64,000 nucleotides of DNA from Azolla caroliniana (GCA_043228905.1 JBHGNT010000017.1:18042001-18106000); one strand, 5' to 3'. Positions 31,290-42,871 are shown, counted from the first letter of the stretch. The notes: a model not told the origin generated them from the letters alone. A program made the numbers and translations.

Positions 31290-31846
31290 TATGAGGAGGG
31301 AATGTCGGCACACAGAGGTGCTGAAAGGGAGTATAGGCGCGAAGGATGGTTGCCGGTTAAGGTGATCTCGAACGGAAGGTTGGAGAGGGATCCTCCACAC
31401 CGGTTTCGGAGACTTTGGAAGTTCAAACCGCCGAGGCAATGTAAGAACAAGGAGAAGGAAGGTGGTGGCAAGGGGACGAAGGCAACGGGCAACAACACGG
31501 GATGGCAACCGGGACGACGTGAAGGGCACCGACATGGAGGTCGGGGTGACGGCACGCTCTACTGAGAGAGAGCGCGACGAGCGAGGTAGAAACAAGGAGC
31601 GCATAATGGGGTCACCTAAGGACCGAAGAATGAGTGCGCATTCGGAGGACGACAATGACACATGGGTAGCGCCTACCGGAGGCAAGCGTGGATCAGATGG
31701 AGCCGATGGATCAGGGCCGGTAAGGAGCCAACAAGACGGTCGGGTGTCAGGAAGGCAGAGAACCCAGTTGATCACCGTCGCCGAAATCTCTCACCCTTTT
31801 CTTTCTTGGCACGTATCGGTGGACGTGCAATTTGGTGGGGGGCAGA
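31290..31846 (+). other. Element 4 interior, right part
   Basis: This continues the family IV interior after the chromovirus. The frames present are short and lack known domains. It ends in the purine-rich GGTGGGGGGCAGA before the 3' LTR. Confidence 0.6.
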
Positions 31847-32840
31847 TGTCGTGAAGATTTCCAGCTACGGTGTGAAACTGGGGTGGAAAGGGCAAGTCGG
31901 TGGTGTGCAACATGGGCACATGTATAGTAGTAATATGGTATATAGAATAAGGGGAGAACTTATCCCACATTGTAACATCTCTCCCTCCTTGGGCTATAAA
32001 AGGAAGGGAGGGGTCACTTTGGAAGGGGTTGCCAATTTTGGAGTTAGAAGGGTATACCACTTAGGTCTAGGGTTTGGTAGTGTTCTTCCTCTTCATCTTA
32101 TTCTTGTTCCCTTAGGGTTTCTACTTGGGTCTTTTCACCCTATTTCGTTTAGGGTTCCATTTTGAGCTTTCTTCATCATTGTCTCGTGGGTTTGGTTCAT
32201 TCTTTTGAGTGGAGGTTAGTATTCTGTTTAGGTTTTTCTCCCGGAGAGAGTTCGTGCGAGTTAGGGTATGTTGTTTAGGGTTTCGGTTGCTACCCTCTCT
32301 TCTTCGTGTGAGAGTTTGGTTTGGTTTGAGGGTTCCTACAACAATGGGTTTAGCCATTCTGGTGGCGGTGCTTGGAGGTTCGGTTTCCTCTCCTCGATGG
32401 AGAGCGTTTCGCATGGCGGCCGGTTTGAGAAGGGAGGACGAAGCGGCACGGGAACACTCCATCGTCTTCGGGGCGTGACCAATGATGGACGTCGCGGTCC
32501 CGGCGGCCCATTTGACTCACCTTCACCAGTCCCCTATTCTTATCTTGAGATATTAACCGATTGTTTGTATTAGTCACTGGATTCAGGGCATATAACCATC
32601 TTGTTGTAAAGCTCTTGTAATATATATTCATGTTAGTGTATATCTATCTTCCTTGTAACATATTTGAGTCGGGTCCATATTCGCGTTGAACTGTTTTGTG
32701 AAACCCTACATTCCTTGGAGCCGGAAGCCGATTCCAGACCGCAACCCACAAAGCCTAAGGACTCCACCATTCGTCTCCCTAGTCCAAGACCCCCGCGGTT
32801 CTTCCTAGGATCCTACACGTACTCGCAGAATACCGCGACA
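31847..32840 (+). repeat. 3' LTR of element 4
   Basis: It starts tgtcgtgaagatttcc and ends ataccgcgaca. TATAAAA lies at 31995-32001 and telo-box-like TTTAGGG motifs at about 32110-32280. It differs from the 5' LTR by a modest number of substitutions, so element 4 is older than the chromovirus inside it. Confidence 0.9.
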
Positions 32841-32844
32841 CCGT

Positions 32845-33196
32845 GCTCTTGTTCCCGGCACCGCCGTGTGCATCCTTCCGCCGTCCTTGTTCAGCACCGC
32901 CTGTGCCGAACACTGTCCTGTACTCATGCTTTGAATCGGCCCTTAATGGCCACATGCACGTCTCTCGTTCCGCTCCCAGGTGTGCCCTTATTAGCTCACC
33001 GCTCCTTGCTTGCCCTTATTGGCTCCTTCCGAAACTGTAACCGGCCGGTAAGGGTTCCACACTTCGTCAACTTCGGGCTTGCTGATTCCCGTCTCGCCGG
33101 ATCTTGATCCGCTCTTTTGTGTTGCCGGGTCCTGTTTCCTACGGCCACCGTCCTTCTCACTCGGTCTCACGATGTCGTGTCGGCTCGAGCTGCCGG
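32845..33196 (-). other. Element 5 interior, right part
   Basis: It matches element 4 interior (about 23550-23930) in reverse. It is cut at 33196 by a family V LTR start. No coding domain was seen. Confidence 0.6.
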
Positions 33197-33539
33197 TGTC
33201 GCGAAAATAGGAAGAGGACACGTGAACTTGAGGTAGGACCCTAGGGCCTCCGACTAAAGGATATCACATTCGTGCGTTTATATCTTTAACAATTAATGGA
33301 AATAAGAAATTTAATAATTTTCATTAACAAAGGAAAATAAATTACAATATGTCCCAAGATTGGGATTCAAAAGTTTTAGGTTTACTGTGATTAATAGAAA
33401 AGAAAAATTAGGGGTTTTGAGAGATATGGCTTTCGTAAGGAAAATTAGGGTTTTTGAGTGTTATGGCTTCCGTAGGGAAAATTAGAATTAGGTTATACGA
33501 GAGATATCGCTTCTGTAGGGAAAATTAGGGTTTTTGGGC
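33197..33539. repeat. Truncated family V LTR
   Basis: It starts tgtcgcgaaaatag and follows the first 340 bp of the LTRs at 34696 and 48819, including three or four spaced ttagggttttt motifs. It ends abruptly against copia integrase sequence near 33540. Confidence 0.8.
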
Positions 33540-33544
33540 CGGCA

Positions 33545-34695
33545 CGTACGCTACCTTCGATTAGATGGAGGCAAAGAATACTTTTCGGATGAGCTCACGG
33601 AGTATCTCTGAAAAGAAGGTATCCGACGAGAATTCTCATGCCATCACACGCCTCAACAAAATGGTGTAGCAGAGCGCAAAAACCGGCAGATTGTTGAAGT
33701 CGCACGGGCCATGATGAATGAGAAGAACCTGCCAAAATCGTACTAGGCAGAAGCAACAAACACGGATGTATACCTCATGAACAGGTGGACAACCTCGGGA
33801 GTGCACGACATAACTCCTCATGAGAAGTTCTTTGGAAAGAAGTCTTCGCATGTCCGCATTTTCGGCTCAATCGCCTATGTGCACATTCCCGACGATACGC
33901 GGCAAAAGCTCAATCCAAAGTCAGAGAAATGTATCCTCGTAGGATACTCGCTCGAACAAAAGGGGTACAAATGCTACAACCCATCTACCCGAAAAGTTCG
34001 AACAAGTCGAGACGTAGTCTTCGACGAATACGCATTCTGGTACACACCAAAGACGATTCCGATTACGGCCCCAACTGACCCTAATTTTGCCGTAATCGAT
34101 ATGGAGGAAGAAGATCATCTCTTGCATATGCACGAAGAAAGCCCAATTACGACACGGATGAGTAGACCACAAGAGCCCTCAAGTGATCAAAGCACATCTC
34201 GGCCAAGTCCAAAGCTAGCCAAAGGGAAGGTGAAAATGCAGGAATACGAAGATCATTTCGAACTTCACAATGAGTTCGAAAACCTTGACATACATATAGA
34301 CGGCATGAAGAAAGCTCTCATATCCACAAACGAAAAGCCGCGCCGCTCCACGCGTGAAAAGAACCCCGTAACCTGCTACGGCTACGACGAATACATGGCG
34401 TATCATTATGCGTTCATGATGAAGGTAGCGTAAGTACGGGAACAGGACACACTGTCCAAAGCCACAAAGGATCCACGATGGATCAACGCGATGAATGAGG
34501 AGATGGAAGCATTATGCAAGAACGAGACATGGGATCTTGTTCCTCTCCCCCCGAACAAGAAAGTGATTGGCTACAGATGGATTTACAAGGGGAAGCAGAA
34601 CATCGATGGCACCATAAATCACTTCAAAGCACGTCTTGTCACAAAAGGATACGCGCAAACCCACAACATAGATTACGAAGAAACGTTTGCCCTGG
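33545..34695 (+). pseudogene. copia 9 integrase C-terminus to RT start (remnant)
   Basis: The plus strand encodes LDGGKEYFSDEL, NGVAERKNRQIVEVARAMM, FGSIAYVHIPDDTRQKL, the GYSLEQKGYKCYNPS block, a linker, then ETWDLVPLPPNKKVIGYRW and KARLVTKGYAQTHNIDYEET. Stops occur at 33609 (after TEYL) and after LPKSY. The RT is cut at 34695 by element 6. The matching C-terminal RNase H is at 49585, so the middle of RT is lost. Confidence 0.85.
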
Positions 34696-35937
34696 TGTCG
34701 CGAAAATACGACAAGGATACGTGAACTTGAGGCAGGACCCCGGGGCCTTCGACCAGAGGATATCAAATTCGTATATTTATCTTAAAGAATTAATGCAAAA
34801 TGAGAAAGATTGACAAATTTCACTAACAAAGGAAAAGAAAGATTACAATCAATCCCAATATTGGGATTACAAATAAGTTTGCTAATGGAGATTACTAGAG
34901 TAATAGATTAGAAGAAACTAAGATATGGATTTGATAGAAAATTAGGGTTTTTTTGCTTTGATGAGAAAATTAGGGTTTTTTAGTGATATGACTTTTCTAA
35001 GGAAATTAGGGTTTTCGGGATCCTATGGCTCCGATAAGGAAATTATGTGTTTCGGGATCGTATGGCTTCGATAGGGAAATTATGGTTTACTCGAGAGATA
35101 GATTCCTTCCCGTATGGAAAAAGAATCGAATTATGAGTGATAGATCCCTCCCCTTTACACTTGCATGAAGGAACTTCAATTTGCATCTCCAATTCCCTTG
35201 CATGCGTCCCACGTGGCGTTTTCTTTAGTTGCATGATCTCTACCTTTTCTTTGCATGCCTTCCAACTTTAGTTGCATGCGTCCACATGGCCTTTACTTTA
35301 GTTTCCTTTACTTTACTTTAATTAGCCACATGATCCTGTCATCCGTCTATCTCAATCGCCGCCCATCCAATTCGTCGGGTTTGCGTCCCACCTTGTTCGG
35401 TCGCCGGTTCCGCCCAATCACCGGTTCTGTCCGGTCGCCGGTTTCCGGTTTGATTACCGGCCAATTAGGGATTGATTTCCGGCCAGTTCTGGTTTGATTA
35501 CCAGCAGATTCGGGATTGATTTCCAGCCGGTTCCGGTTTGATTTCCAACCAGTTCCAATTTGATTTCCGGCCGGTTCTAGTTTCATTACCGGTCGGTTCC
35601 ATTTTATTGCCAGCCAATTTTGGGAACTTAGCCATATTCATCCATCTAGACAAAGTGGCCCAAGTGCTCATAGCACAAATGAAAAATGATGGTTCTCAAT
35701 GTGCTTATATAGCCAGAGCCTAAGTTTCCTATCTGGGATAAATCATAGTTCTATTTTCCCTATCTTCTCAAATTTTATGTTCATATAACTTAATATGTAG
35801 TTGTCCATTTTGTGTGTAGTAAAATGCGTTTTGAAGCTCTTGAGTACATCCATCTTTCTATAACAATCCACTAATCTAATCTAAAATACTTATTTCATTA
35901 TTTAATTTTTACATAGTATGAGAAGATTCACACGACA
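34696..35937 (-). repeat. 3' LTR of element 6 (family V)
   Basis: This 1242-bp LTR starts tgtcgcgaaaatacgaca and ends cacacgaca. It holds a 35-40-bp tandem series with attagggttttt (about 34935-35050) and a CCGG-rich series of ttgatt-ccggc-type units (about 35440-35600). Confidence 0.88.
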
Positions 35938-36009
35938 TTCACCCACACCAAACCTGCACATCCACCGGTATGTGCCAATTTTGGTGAGGCTCCACTTTTG
36001 ATTACTTTA

Positions 36010-36122
36010 TGTTAAGACTAACGTGTGGAAGCGTTTAGACAAACAAGATTACTGGTAGAAAACATAAAACAGAAAAATAAGGAGTTAAACGCAAGAGATA
36101 CTCTTACGCGGGAGAGAGCGAG

Positions 36123-36171
<49 letters not shown>

Positions 36172-36487
36172 GCAGAACGAGAAATCTATATTCAAAAATC
36201 TTGTAAAATTCTCTATACATACAACGTGCTCATTAGCATTATTTATACAAGTCCTCGGAGGACTGACAGAAGTACAGCGTACTTCAATGCTCACACGAGC
36301 ATTTGACACTAACTACGAGACTATTAATGCCTAGTAGTCTAGGCTACTAGTAGGCTTCCAGTTACTACTGCCCCCAGCTCACCGGCTCATTAGCTCATCG
36401 GGTTCTCACCAGCTCACCGATCTATCTCGCTCACGGGGCTCAGGCTTATTCAGCCGATCCGGCTCCAGTTGAGCTTGCCACTCAACA
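36010..36487 (-). repeat. 3' LTR of copia 7
   Basis: This 478-bp LTR contains a long GA microsatellite (about 36117-36168) that is shorter in its partner. Confidence 0.88.
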
Positions 36488-36667
36488 CTCCCCCTCAAGC
36501 TCAACTTGAGGTTGGTTTGTAGTGTCAGTGTCCGTGGTAGACAATCCTTCCACCCGGCTCGCGCTCCTCGTCCGGTCCAGTCTCTTCTGCCACAACCCCT
36601 CTGGTTCTTCGCACCTCGACCTCCTTGGTCGGCATGTCTGCTCAACAAGCCCAATTCAACTCCCTCG

Positions 36668-37488
36668 CTATTGTGACTTTGGCGCTTGTCGACCCGTCGA
36701 TTCCTTCGTGTTGGCGTCGACTTTCGTTGCCTTCTCGTCCGCTTGGCCTTTCAGATTTGTCTGAATCGGCACGCTTTTTCCAGCACTCGCTTTCTCTGTG
36801 GCCCTTTTTGCCACAATACCAGCATTCTGTGTCGGCCTTTGCTTGCCGGCCTCCGGCGCCGCCTTGACTCTCCCTGCTTGTAGAGGGTCCGGAACTACTG
36901 TCGGCACGATCTTTGTGCCGTCTTTCCTGCTCTTGTCAACTGCCTCCATTGCTGCCGACCCACCTCGTCTTCCATGCCCACGAGGCCTATCCGCCTCCGT
37001 GTAAAGCATTCGGTTGTCTGTGGGTGCACTTGTTGATGCACCGGCGTGGTTCTCCTCTACAAGGAGGATCAACTGTAAGTCGAAAAACGACGACGTATTC
37101 TCTCTTGTGCATACTGCTATCCGGAAAACTCGGAACTTAGACACCAAGCCCCCAAGACATACCTGTACCATCTCATTTTCCTCTACAGTGACGTTGATAG
37201 AGGCAAGTGAGTCAAAGATCTCTTTGATCCAGACCGTGTAAGTGTAATCAGCCACCGACATGTCCTTTTGTCGGACATTGCTTAATTCTTGTTGGAGTTG
37301 TAGCTTCCGGGCTATAATGCTTGCGGCGAAGACCTTCTTTAGTTTTCCCCAATCTTCCTTTGGCGTCTTGGCATCTCGGATGTGGCTCAACAGCTAGTCT
37401 CCGACACTGGACGCAAAACAGTACATCACCCTGCTTGCCGCTTGTTCCCACTCTAGGAAGTCCTTGTGTGTCGCATCAGGTGTTGTGT
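36668..37488 (-). pseudogene. copia 7 gag, main part
   Basis: It encodes KLQLQQELSNVRQ, SVADYTYTVWIKEIFDSL, LVEENHAGASTSAPTDN and a basic linker, then reaches the CCHC region, which is shifted in frame (the ESECWKK block is in another phase near 36770-36830). After the knuckle the sequence passes straight into the element's 3' part, with no protease, integrase or RT. The N-terminal part lies beyond element 8 at 46112-46240. Confidence 0.8.
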
Positions 37489-37880
37489 TGTAAAAGAAAT
37501 AGCGTGCAGAAGCAATATAAAACCGAACACAGAAACGCAGGTTTAATGGAGAGCTTAGAATATACATAGTATGCGGGAGAGACAGAGAGAGAGAGCACAC
37601 AGAAAATCAATTCAAAAAGAATACTCAATGTGTGCATCGTATGTGTTCAGTGAACACTTTTATACAAGTCCATACAGACTGATAGAAGTACGGTATACTT
37701 CAACGCTCACATGAGTGTCTGACACTAACTTCGACACATTAACTACCTAGCAGCCTAGGCTGTTACTAAACTTCCAGTTATTGCAGGTTCCGGCTAACCG
37801 GCTCCCTAGCTCACTGGCTCACCAATACGGCTCATCCTTCCGGATGCCGATCCGGATCCAGTTGAGCTTTCCGCTGAACA
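37489..37880 (-). repeat. 3' LTR of copia 8
   Basis: This 392-bp LTR runs from tgtaaaagaaatagcg to ccgctgaaca, with TATAAAA on the minus strand near 37655. Confidence 0.88.
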
Positions 37881-38218
37881 CTCCCCCTCAAGCTCAACTT
37901 GAGGTTGGATCGTAGTGTCAATCTCCATGGCAGTCGGTCCTTCCACCCGGCTCCTTCTAGCGTCACTCCGCCTCACTCGCGCTCCTCGTCCAGCCGGTCC
38001 TGTTTGCCGCGACCCTTTTGTTTTTGCGCACCTCAACCTCCTCGGTCGGGTTGTTTGCTCAACAAGCCCAAATCAGCTCCCTCGTTGTTGTGACTTCGGC
38101 GCTTGTCGATTCACCGATTCCTTCTTGTTGGCGTCGACTTTTGTTGCCTTCTCATCCTCTTGGCCTTGAATTGATCCGGTTCTTCTGAATCTGTCTGTTG
38201 AACCGAATCAACTGTCTC

Positions 38219-39898
38219 TTATTCGTTCCAGCTCTTGTTCGAATCGGTCGCTCCCAATTTGTCTTCCGGTTCCAGGCCCTTCATTACATCAGACCATGTC
38301 CGGGTCTTGGCCTTCTTCTTCCGGTTGACTCTATCCTTGTTGACTCTGTCGCCGCTACCACTTGTTCCGACTTGTTTGGATGTCAACTCGGCTCCTTTCT
38401 TCTTCTTGTCTCCCCCTTTGTCGGTTCTTCCCTCACCAGCGCAACCGGCAATTTCTTTGCCTTTGCCTGTTCCGGTGTCTTTGCTCGTGCCCGTTCTCCC
38501 CCTCAAGTGTGGCACGTCGAGATGCTGAACACCAAGCATTTCGGTGAAGTGTTACAACTTGTCCGATCCGAGCGGTTTGGTGAAGATGTCGGCAACTTGC
38601 TGATCCGTATGAACATACCGAAGTTCGACTTCACCGCTCAGGACAAGCTCATGCACAAAGTGGTAGTGCACTTCTATGTGCTTTGTGTGAGCATGGAATA
38701 CGGGGTTCTTGGCGAGCTGCATGCTGCTCATGTTGTCACAGTAGATCAGGATCGGAGTCGGCACCTTGATCCACAGGTCTTGCAGCAGTCGCCGAAGCCA
38801 AATGGCTTCACAGGTGGCAATGGTAACGCCCCGGTAGTCAGCCTCAGTGCTCGAGAGGGCCACTATTGGCTGCTTTTTGCTGCTCCACGCAACAGCCGTG
38901 CTACCAAGGGAAAACATATAGCCGGAGGTGGATCGGCGATCCGATGCATCGCCGGCCTGGTCGGCATCGGTGTAGCCGACTAGCTCTTCGGTTATACCAT
39001 GCCAGTTTAACAGTCCTCGTTCCTTCGTGCCGCTCCCATAGCGCAAAATTCGATGCGCGCACAGAAGGTGCTCCACGGTCGTCTTCTATATATATTGGTT
39101 GATCACGCCAACCGGATAACTGATGTCGAGTTGGGTGATTGTCGAATATATAAGGCTTCCAACGATTTGTCGGAACCGTTTCTCATGGCAGGCCGGTCTA
39201 TAGTCGGGACGGACCTTCTCGTTCCGGTCCAGGGGTGTAGAGATCGGGCGGCATTCCGTCATGCCGAACTTGTACAGCATATTCAACACATAGTGTCGTT
39301 GTGAGAGCAATATGCCGTCGAGGGTTCAGATCACCTCGATCCCAAGGAAACAGTGAAGTTCCCCCACGTCCTTCATCTCAAATGCGTCCGACAGTTGGGA
39401 CTTGACTCGGTTGATTTCATCGAGTCCAGGTCCGGTGATGACTAGATCATCAACATACAACAGGATGCAAACTGAACCGTCCGGACCTTGCCGGATGAAC
39501 AACGAAGAGTCAGACTTAGAGGCCGCAAACCCCATCTTACGCAACCGATGCGTGATCGTGGCATTCCAAGCTCGGGGGGCTTGCTTCAGGCCATAAAATG
39601 ACTTCTTCAACCGGCATACCGCCGACTTGTTCATCGCTGACTGGAAACCGGGGGGTTGGGTCATAAGGACCTCTTCTTCAAGATCGCCTTGAAGAAATGC
39701 ATTCTTCACATCCATCTGGTGAAGATACCACCCCCGTGCCGCAGCAACCGCCAACAGCACATGAACTGTCGTCATCTTCGCTACCGGAGCGAAGGTCTCG
39801 TCGTAGTCGATTCCGTGGGTCTGCGCGTATCCCTTCGCCACTAACCGGCCCTTGTACCGGTTAACCGAACCGTCGGCATTGTACTTTACCTTGTACAC
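38219..39898 (-). pseudogene. copia 8 reverse transcriptase, RNase H and C-terminal tail
   Basis: The RT spans 39898-39086 with KGRLVAKGYAQTHGIDYDET, CILLYVDDLVITGPG and LDISYPVGV. RNase H (39076-38552) has VGYTDADQAGD, STEADYRGVTIATCEAIW and the ADIFTKPLGSDKL end. A TAA then interrupts the frame. Without it the same phase continues as HFTEMLGVQHLDVPHLRGR and a lysine-rich tail of about 100 residues. Frame breaks lie near 39315 and 39080. Confidence 0.87.
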
Positions 39899-40532
39899 CC
39901 ACTTACGTCCGATCGATTTACAGTGTCAGGGAGGGTTAACTAGGTCCCATGTGTCGTTGGCATCAAGTGCCCGCATTTCTTCCTCCATAGCAGCACACCA
40001 ATTTTCATCCCTTGCCGCTTCTGCGTAGCTCTTCGGCTCACGCACTTCCGCCACCTTGGTCATGTACGCATATCGATGCGCCATGTTCTCATTGTACCCA
40101 TACCGCCTCACGGGGTTCTTCTGGCGGGAAGACCGGCGTAACTTATCGTTACCCGGTTTGAGGTCCTTCTTGGCCGGTTCAAACTTCACTCTCAAAGATC
40201 CACCTTCATCCTTTCCGTAGTCGGATTCGCTCCGATCCGACTCAATTCTTTGCGCGTGAACCGTCTCCTCGGTTCCTTGCGCAGGGAGAGCACGGCAGAG
40301 TCTCCATTACTCGTCGGTTCTTCATTGGACTGGTCATCCCGACTCACCCGCTCATTCGGTCCACTTAACCAAAATGAGGTTGGACTCTCTTCTAGAGTGC
40401 CAAGGTTTCATCTTCTAACTGGACCGATTCAGGCTCACTAGCCTCATCCTCCGGTATCGGCTCGGGGTCGGAAGTCGGAGCCGGTAAGGCATACCATGAT
40501 GCCGTCTCATCAAACTCAACATCCCGGCTAAC

Positions 40533-41501
40533 TCAGACCTGCTTCGTCCGGGGGTTATAACATTTATACCCCTTTTGCTCATGCGAGTAACCGACCAGGA
40601 TGCATTTCTCTGACTTTGCATCCAACTTCCTCCGCTTCTCATCCGGCACATGCACATATGCAATGCTACCGAATATCCGAAGGTGTCTCAAATTCGGCTT
40701 GCGCCCGAAATATAGCTCATGCACGGACACCTTGTCACCAATCCGGTTTTGGATGTAGACGACCGTCCGGACTGCCTCCGCCAAGTAGAAATGGGGCATG
40801 CTCTTCTCCTCTAGCATTGCCCTTGCCACGTCAACAATCGACCGGTTCTTCCTTTCGGCCACACCATTTTGCTCCGGTGTGTATCTATAGTAGAACTCTC
40901 TCTAAATTCCTTTCTACTGCAGATAACTGTTGAATTGGCTGGAAAAATATTCTTTTCCGCCATCCAACCGCAGGCACTTGATATTCCTCTCCGTTTCCCG
41001 TTCAACCCGGCTTTGCAGGTTCCGGAAACACTCGAAGACTTCGCTCTTCCGCTCAATGAGGTAGATCCATATGTGCCAGATGTAGTCATCGATGAAGAAG
41101 ATGAAATACCGACTCCCGCCAAGACTAACGTTCTGTGCCGGTTCTCATACATCCGAATGAATAAGGTTGAGCTTGTTACGGCTACGGTTTCGTTCAGTGG
41201 GGAATAGAAGCCGGTGTTGCTTCCCGAGTTGGTAGACTTCACATATTTGGGCCTTCCGGCCACTGAACTTCGGCAAACCGAAAACAACTTGTTTCGTTTG
41301 TAGGACTTGAAGCCACCGGTAATTGATGTGGCCAATCCACTTGTGCCAAAGATCAATATCCGATTCAATCTTCTGTCCTTTGGCGATCAAAGCGGTGTCA
41401 ACGTCATTAGTGTCGAGGATGAACATCCTCCCATCTTTGCGCCCTTGCACAATGATTTGGCCCTCTTCCTCGATGAAGCACCCAAGGTGCGTAAACCGCA
41501 C
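40533..41501 (-). pseudogene. copia 8 pre-integrase and integrase
   Basis: In different frames the segment encodes LWHKWIGHINYRWLQVL with CEVYQLGKQ (one zinc-finger cysteine altered), HSDV, the core with KNIFPANS-like shadows, then NGVAERKNRS-type and KPNLRHLRIFGSIAYVHVP. Frameshifts near 41145 and 40865 break it. Confidence 0.82.
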
Positions 41502-41522
41502 CTGTATCCCCTAGTTAACGAT

Positions 41523-42083
41523 CTAACTAACTGACACCAGGTTCTTCGTGATAGTCGGAATGTGTAATACGTTCATCAGCTTCCCCCTCTGTCCAACATG
41601 GATCAAAGGGACTTCTCCGACATGCACGATTGGGTGTGGAGTGTCATCTCCGGTTTCGACAACTCCTGGTTGTTCCGGTTTCTCCAAGAAAGAGAACCAC
41701 TCTTTGTGGTTCGTCATGTGATTCGACGCATTGGAATCAACATACCACACTTCCTCTGATTTGGAAGTGGTCTGCTTCATCGAGTTAGCCTCGTGTTTTA
41801 TCACCAAGGTTGGCCCTTTACTGGCTTTTCCGGTTTTGGATCCTCCCGATCCTTCTGCGTAGTGCAAGTATTGTTGGTTCTCTCTGTCGGCCTTGCTGGA
41901 TCCGGATCTGTCCAAATCGGCGCGCTTCTTCCAACACTCGCTTTCTCTGTGGCCCTTTTTACCACAATACCAACATTTTGTGTCGGCCTTTGCTTGCCAG
42001 CCTCCGGCGCCGCCTTGACTCCCCCTGCTTGTGGAGGGTCTGGAACTACTATCGGCACGTTCTTTGTGCCTTTGGTCCTGCAC
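41523..42083 (-). pseudogene. copia 8 zinc knuckle and protease (active site altered)
   Basis: It contains CWYCGKKGHRESECWKKRA, then VWYVDSNASNHMTNHKEWF. The retropepsin D-S-G is D-S-N here, so the protease is unlikely to work. LMNVLHIPTITKNLVSV follows. Confidence 0.85.
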
Positions 42084-42376
42084 TTGCCGGCTGCTACCAT
42101 TGCGAGCCGACCCGCCTCATCCACCACGCCCACGGGGCCGATCCGCTTCCGTGTACAGCATCCAGCTATTGGTGGGTGCACTTGTTGATGCACCGGCGTG
42201 GTTCTCCTCTACAAGGAGCATTGACTATAAGTCGAAAAATGACGGTGTATTCTCCCTTGTACACACAGTAATTCGGAATGCTCCGAACTTTGACGCCAAT
42301 CCCCCAAGACAGATCTGCACCATCTCGCTTTCCTCGACATTCACATCAATGGAGGCTAAGGAGTAGCATATATCTT
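41893..42376. repeat. Left copy of a 484-bp direct duplication flanking the Penelope-like element
   Basis: It matches 44748-45231 over its full length with about two mismatches seen. The content is copia 8 gag (zinc knuckle back to the mid-gag region). It reads as a target duplication. Confidence 0.92.
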
Positions 42377-42477
42377 ACTAGGACCAAATGGTCAAAACAA
42401 GGAGTGCGTAGAGATAGGCACAAGACGATTAGAGGGTGCTTAAGCTAAACAAGAGAAAGTAGGCAACATACACTAAT

Positions 42478-42570
42478 GAGAGAGAGAGAGAGAGAGAGAG
42501 ATGTTTTTAATTCAAAGAGGGAGAGATGTTTTTAATTCAAAGAGGGAGAGATGTTTTTAATTCAAAGAGG
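42478..42570. repeat. GA microsatellite and three 26-bp units in the PLE 3' part
   Basis: A run of ga dinucleotides is followed by three copies of agagatgtttttaattcaaa plus ggg. A second GA run is at 42744-42764. Confidence 0.85.
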
Positions 42571-42574
42571 GTGG

Positions 42575-42629
42575 TGGTCTTAGGCAAACTAGTTTCGCTC
42601 AATAGTGGAGCTCTTCAGTGCAAAGACCA
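42575..42629 (-). ncRNA. Hammerhead-ribozyme-like fold in the PLE 3' part
   Basis: On the minus strand CTGAAGA (fits CUGANGA) is at 42618-42612. A 4-bp stem II follows (arms GCTC and GAGC, 7-nt loop, 42611-42597), then GAAA (42596-42593). A small stem (arms TAG and CTA, 42591-42581) follows, and an outer 7-bp stem (arms TGGTCTT and AAGACCA, 42629-42623 and 42581-42575) closes it. The order is that of a type I hammerhead. The NUH cleavage triplet and the stem I junction do not fit well, so it may be decayed. Confidence 0.45.
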
Positions 42630-42871
42630 TTACAACAAGAGAATGTGATTTATAAAGGGGTGGGAAGGAAGAGGGAGTGAGAGAAAAAGGAGTGGGGAGG
42701 ATTTGATTTGTGTAGTAGATGAGAGAGAATAGAATGTGGTGATGAGAGAGAGAGAGAGAGAGAGAAATGTGTGTAGGAAAGTGATAGGGAATGAGAGAAG
42801 GGAAATTAGTATAATGATGATGGTGAGGGGGGAGTTTTTAATGTGATGAAAAAGGGGGATTTGGGATAATA

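Larger units (their letters stand above)
21515..32840 (+). mobile_element. Non-autonomous LTR element 4, family IV, inner copy
   Basis: The 5' LTR is 21515-22965 (984 bp once a 467-bp insertion is removed) and the 3' LTR is 31847-32840 (994 bp). A PBS motif TTGGTGAACCCGACGTGAAA lies at 22971-22990 and a PPT-like GGTGGGGGGCAGA before 31847. The interior totals about 1.8 kb (22966-24242 and 31290-31846) and is split by the chromovirus. It has no gag or pol domain that I can recognise. The 4-bp duplication ccgt flanks it. The layout is that of a large non-autonomous LTR element. Confidence 0.83.
18707..33196 (-). mobile_element. Non-autonomous LTR element 5, family IV, outer copy
   Basis: The left LTR (18707-20591) ends, read on the minus strand, with TGTCATGAAGATTTC next to a purine-rich tract at 20592-20608. 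The interior is 20592-21514 and 32845-33196. It matches the interior of element 4 in reverse orientation; for example 33000-33060 is the reverse of 23690-23740. Element 4 inserted into it with a 4-bp duplication ccgt (21511-21514 and 32841-32844). The right end is cut by a family V LTR fragment, so PBS and 5' LTR are missing. No pol motif was found. Confidence 0.7.

Noticed and set aside
33400-33540. Interstitial telomere tract
   Set aside because: The ttaggg motifs are spaced about 40 bp apart and belong to a repeated LTR unit; there is no head-to-tail TTTAGGG array.
38198-38983. 261-codon frame on the plus strand
   Set aside because: Antisense shadow of copia 8 RNase H and tail.
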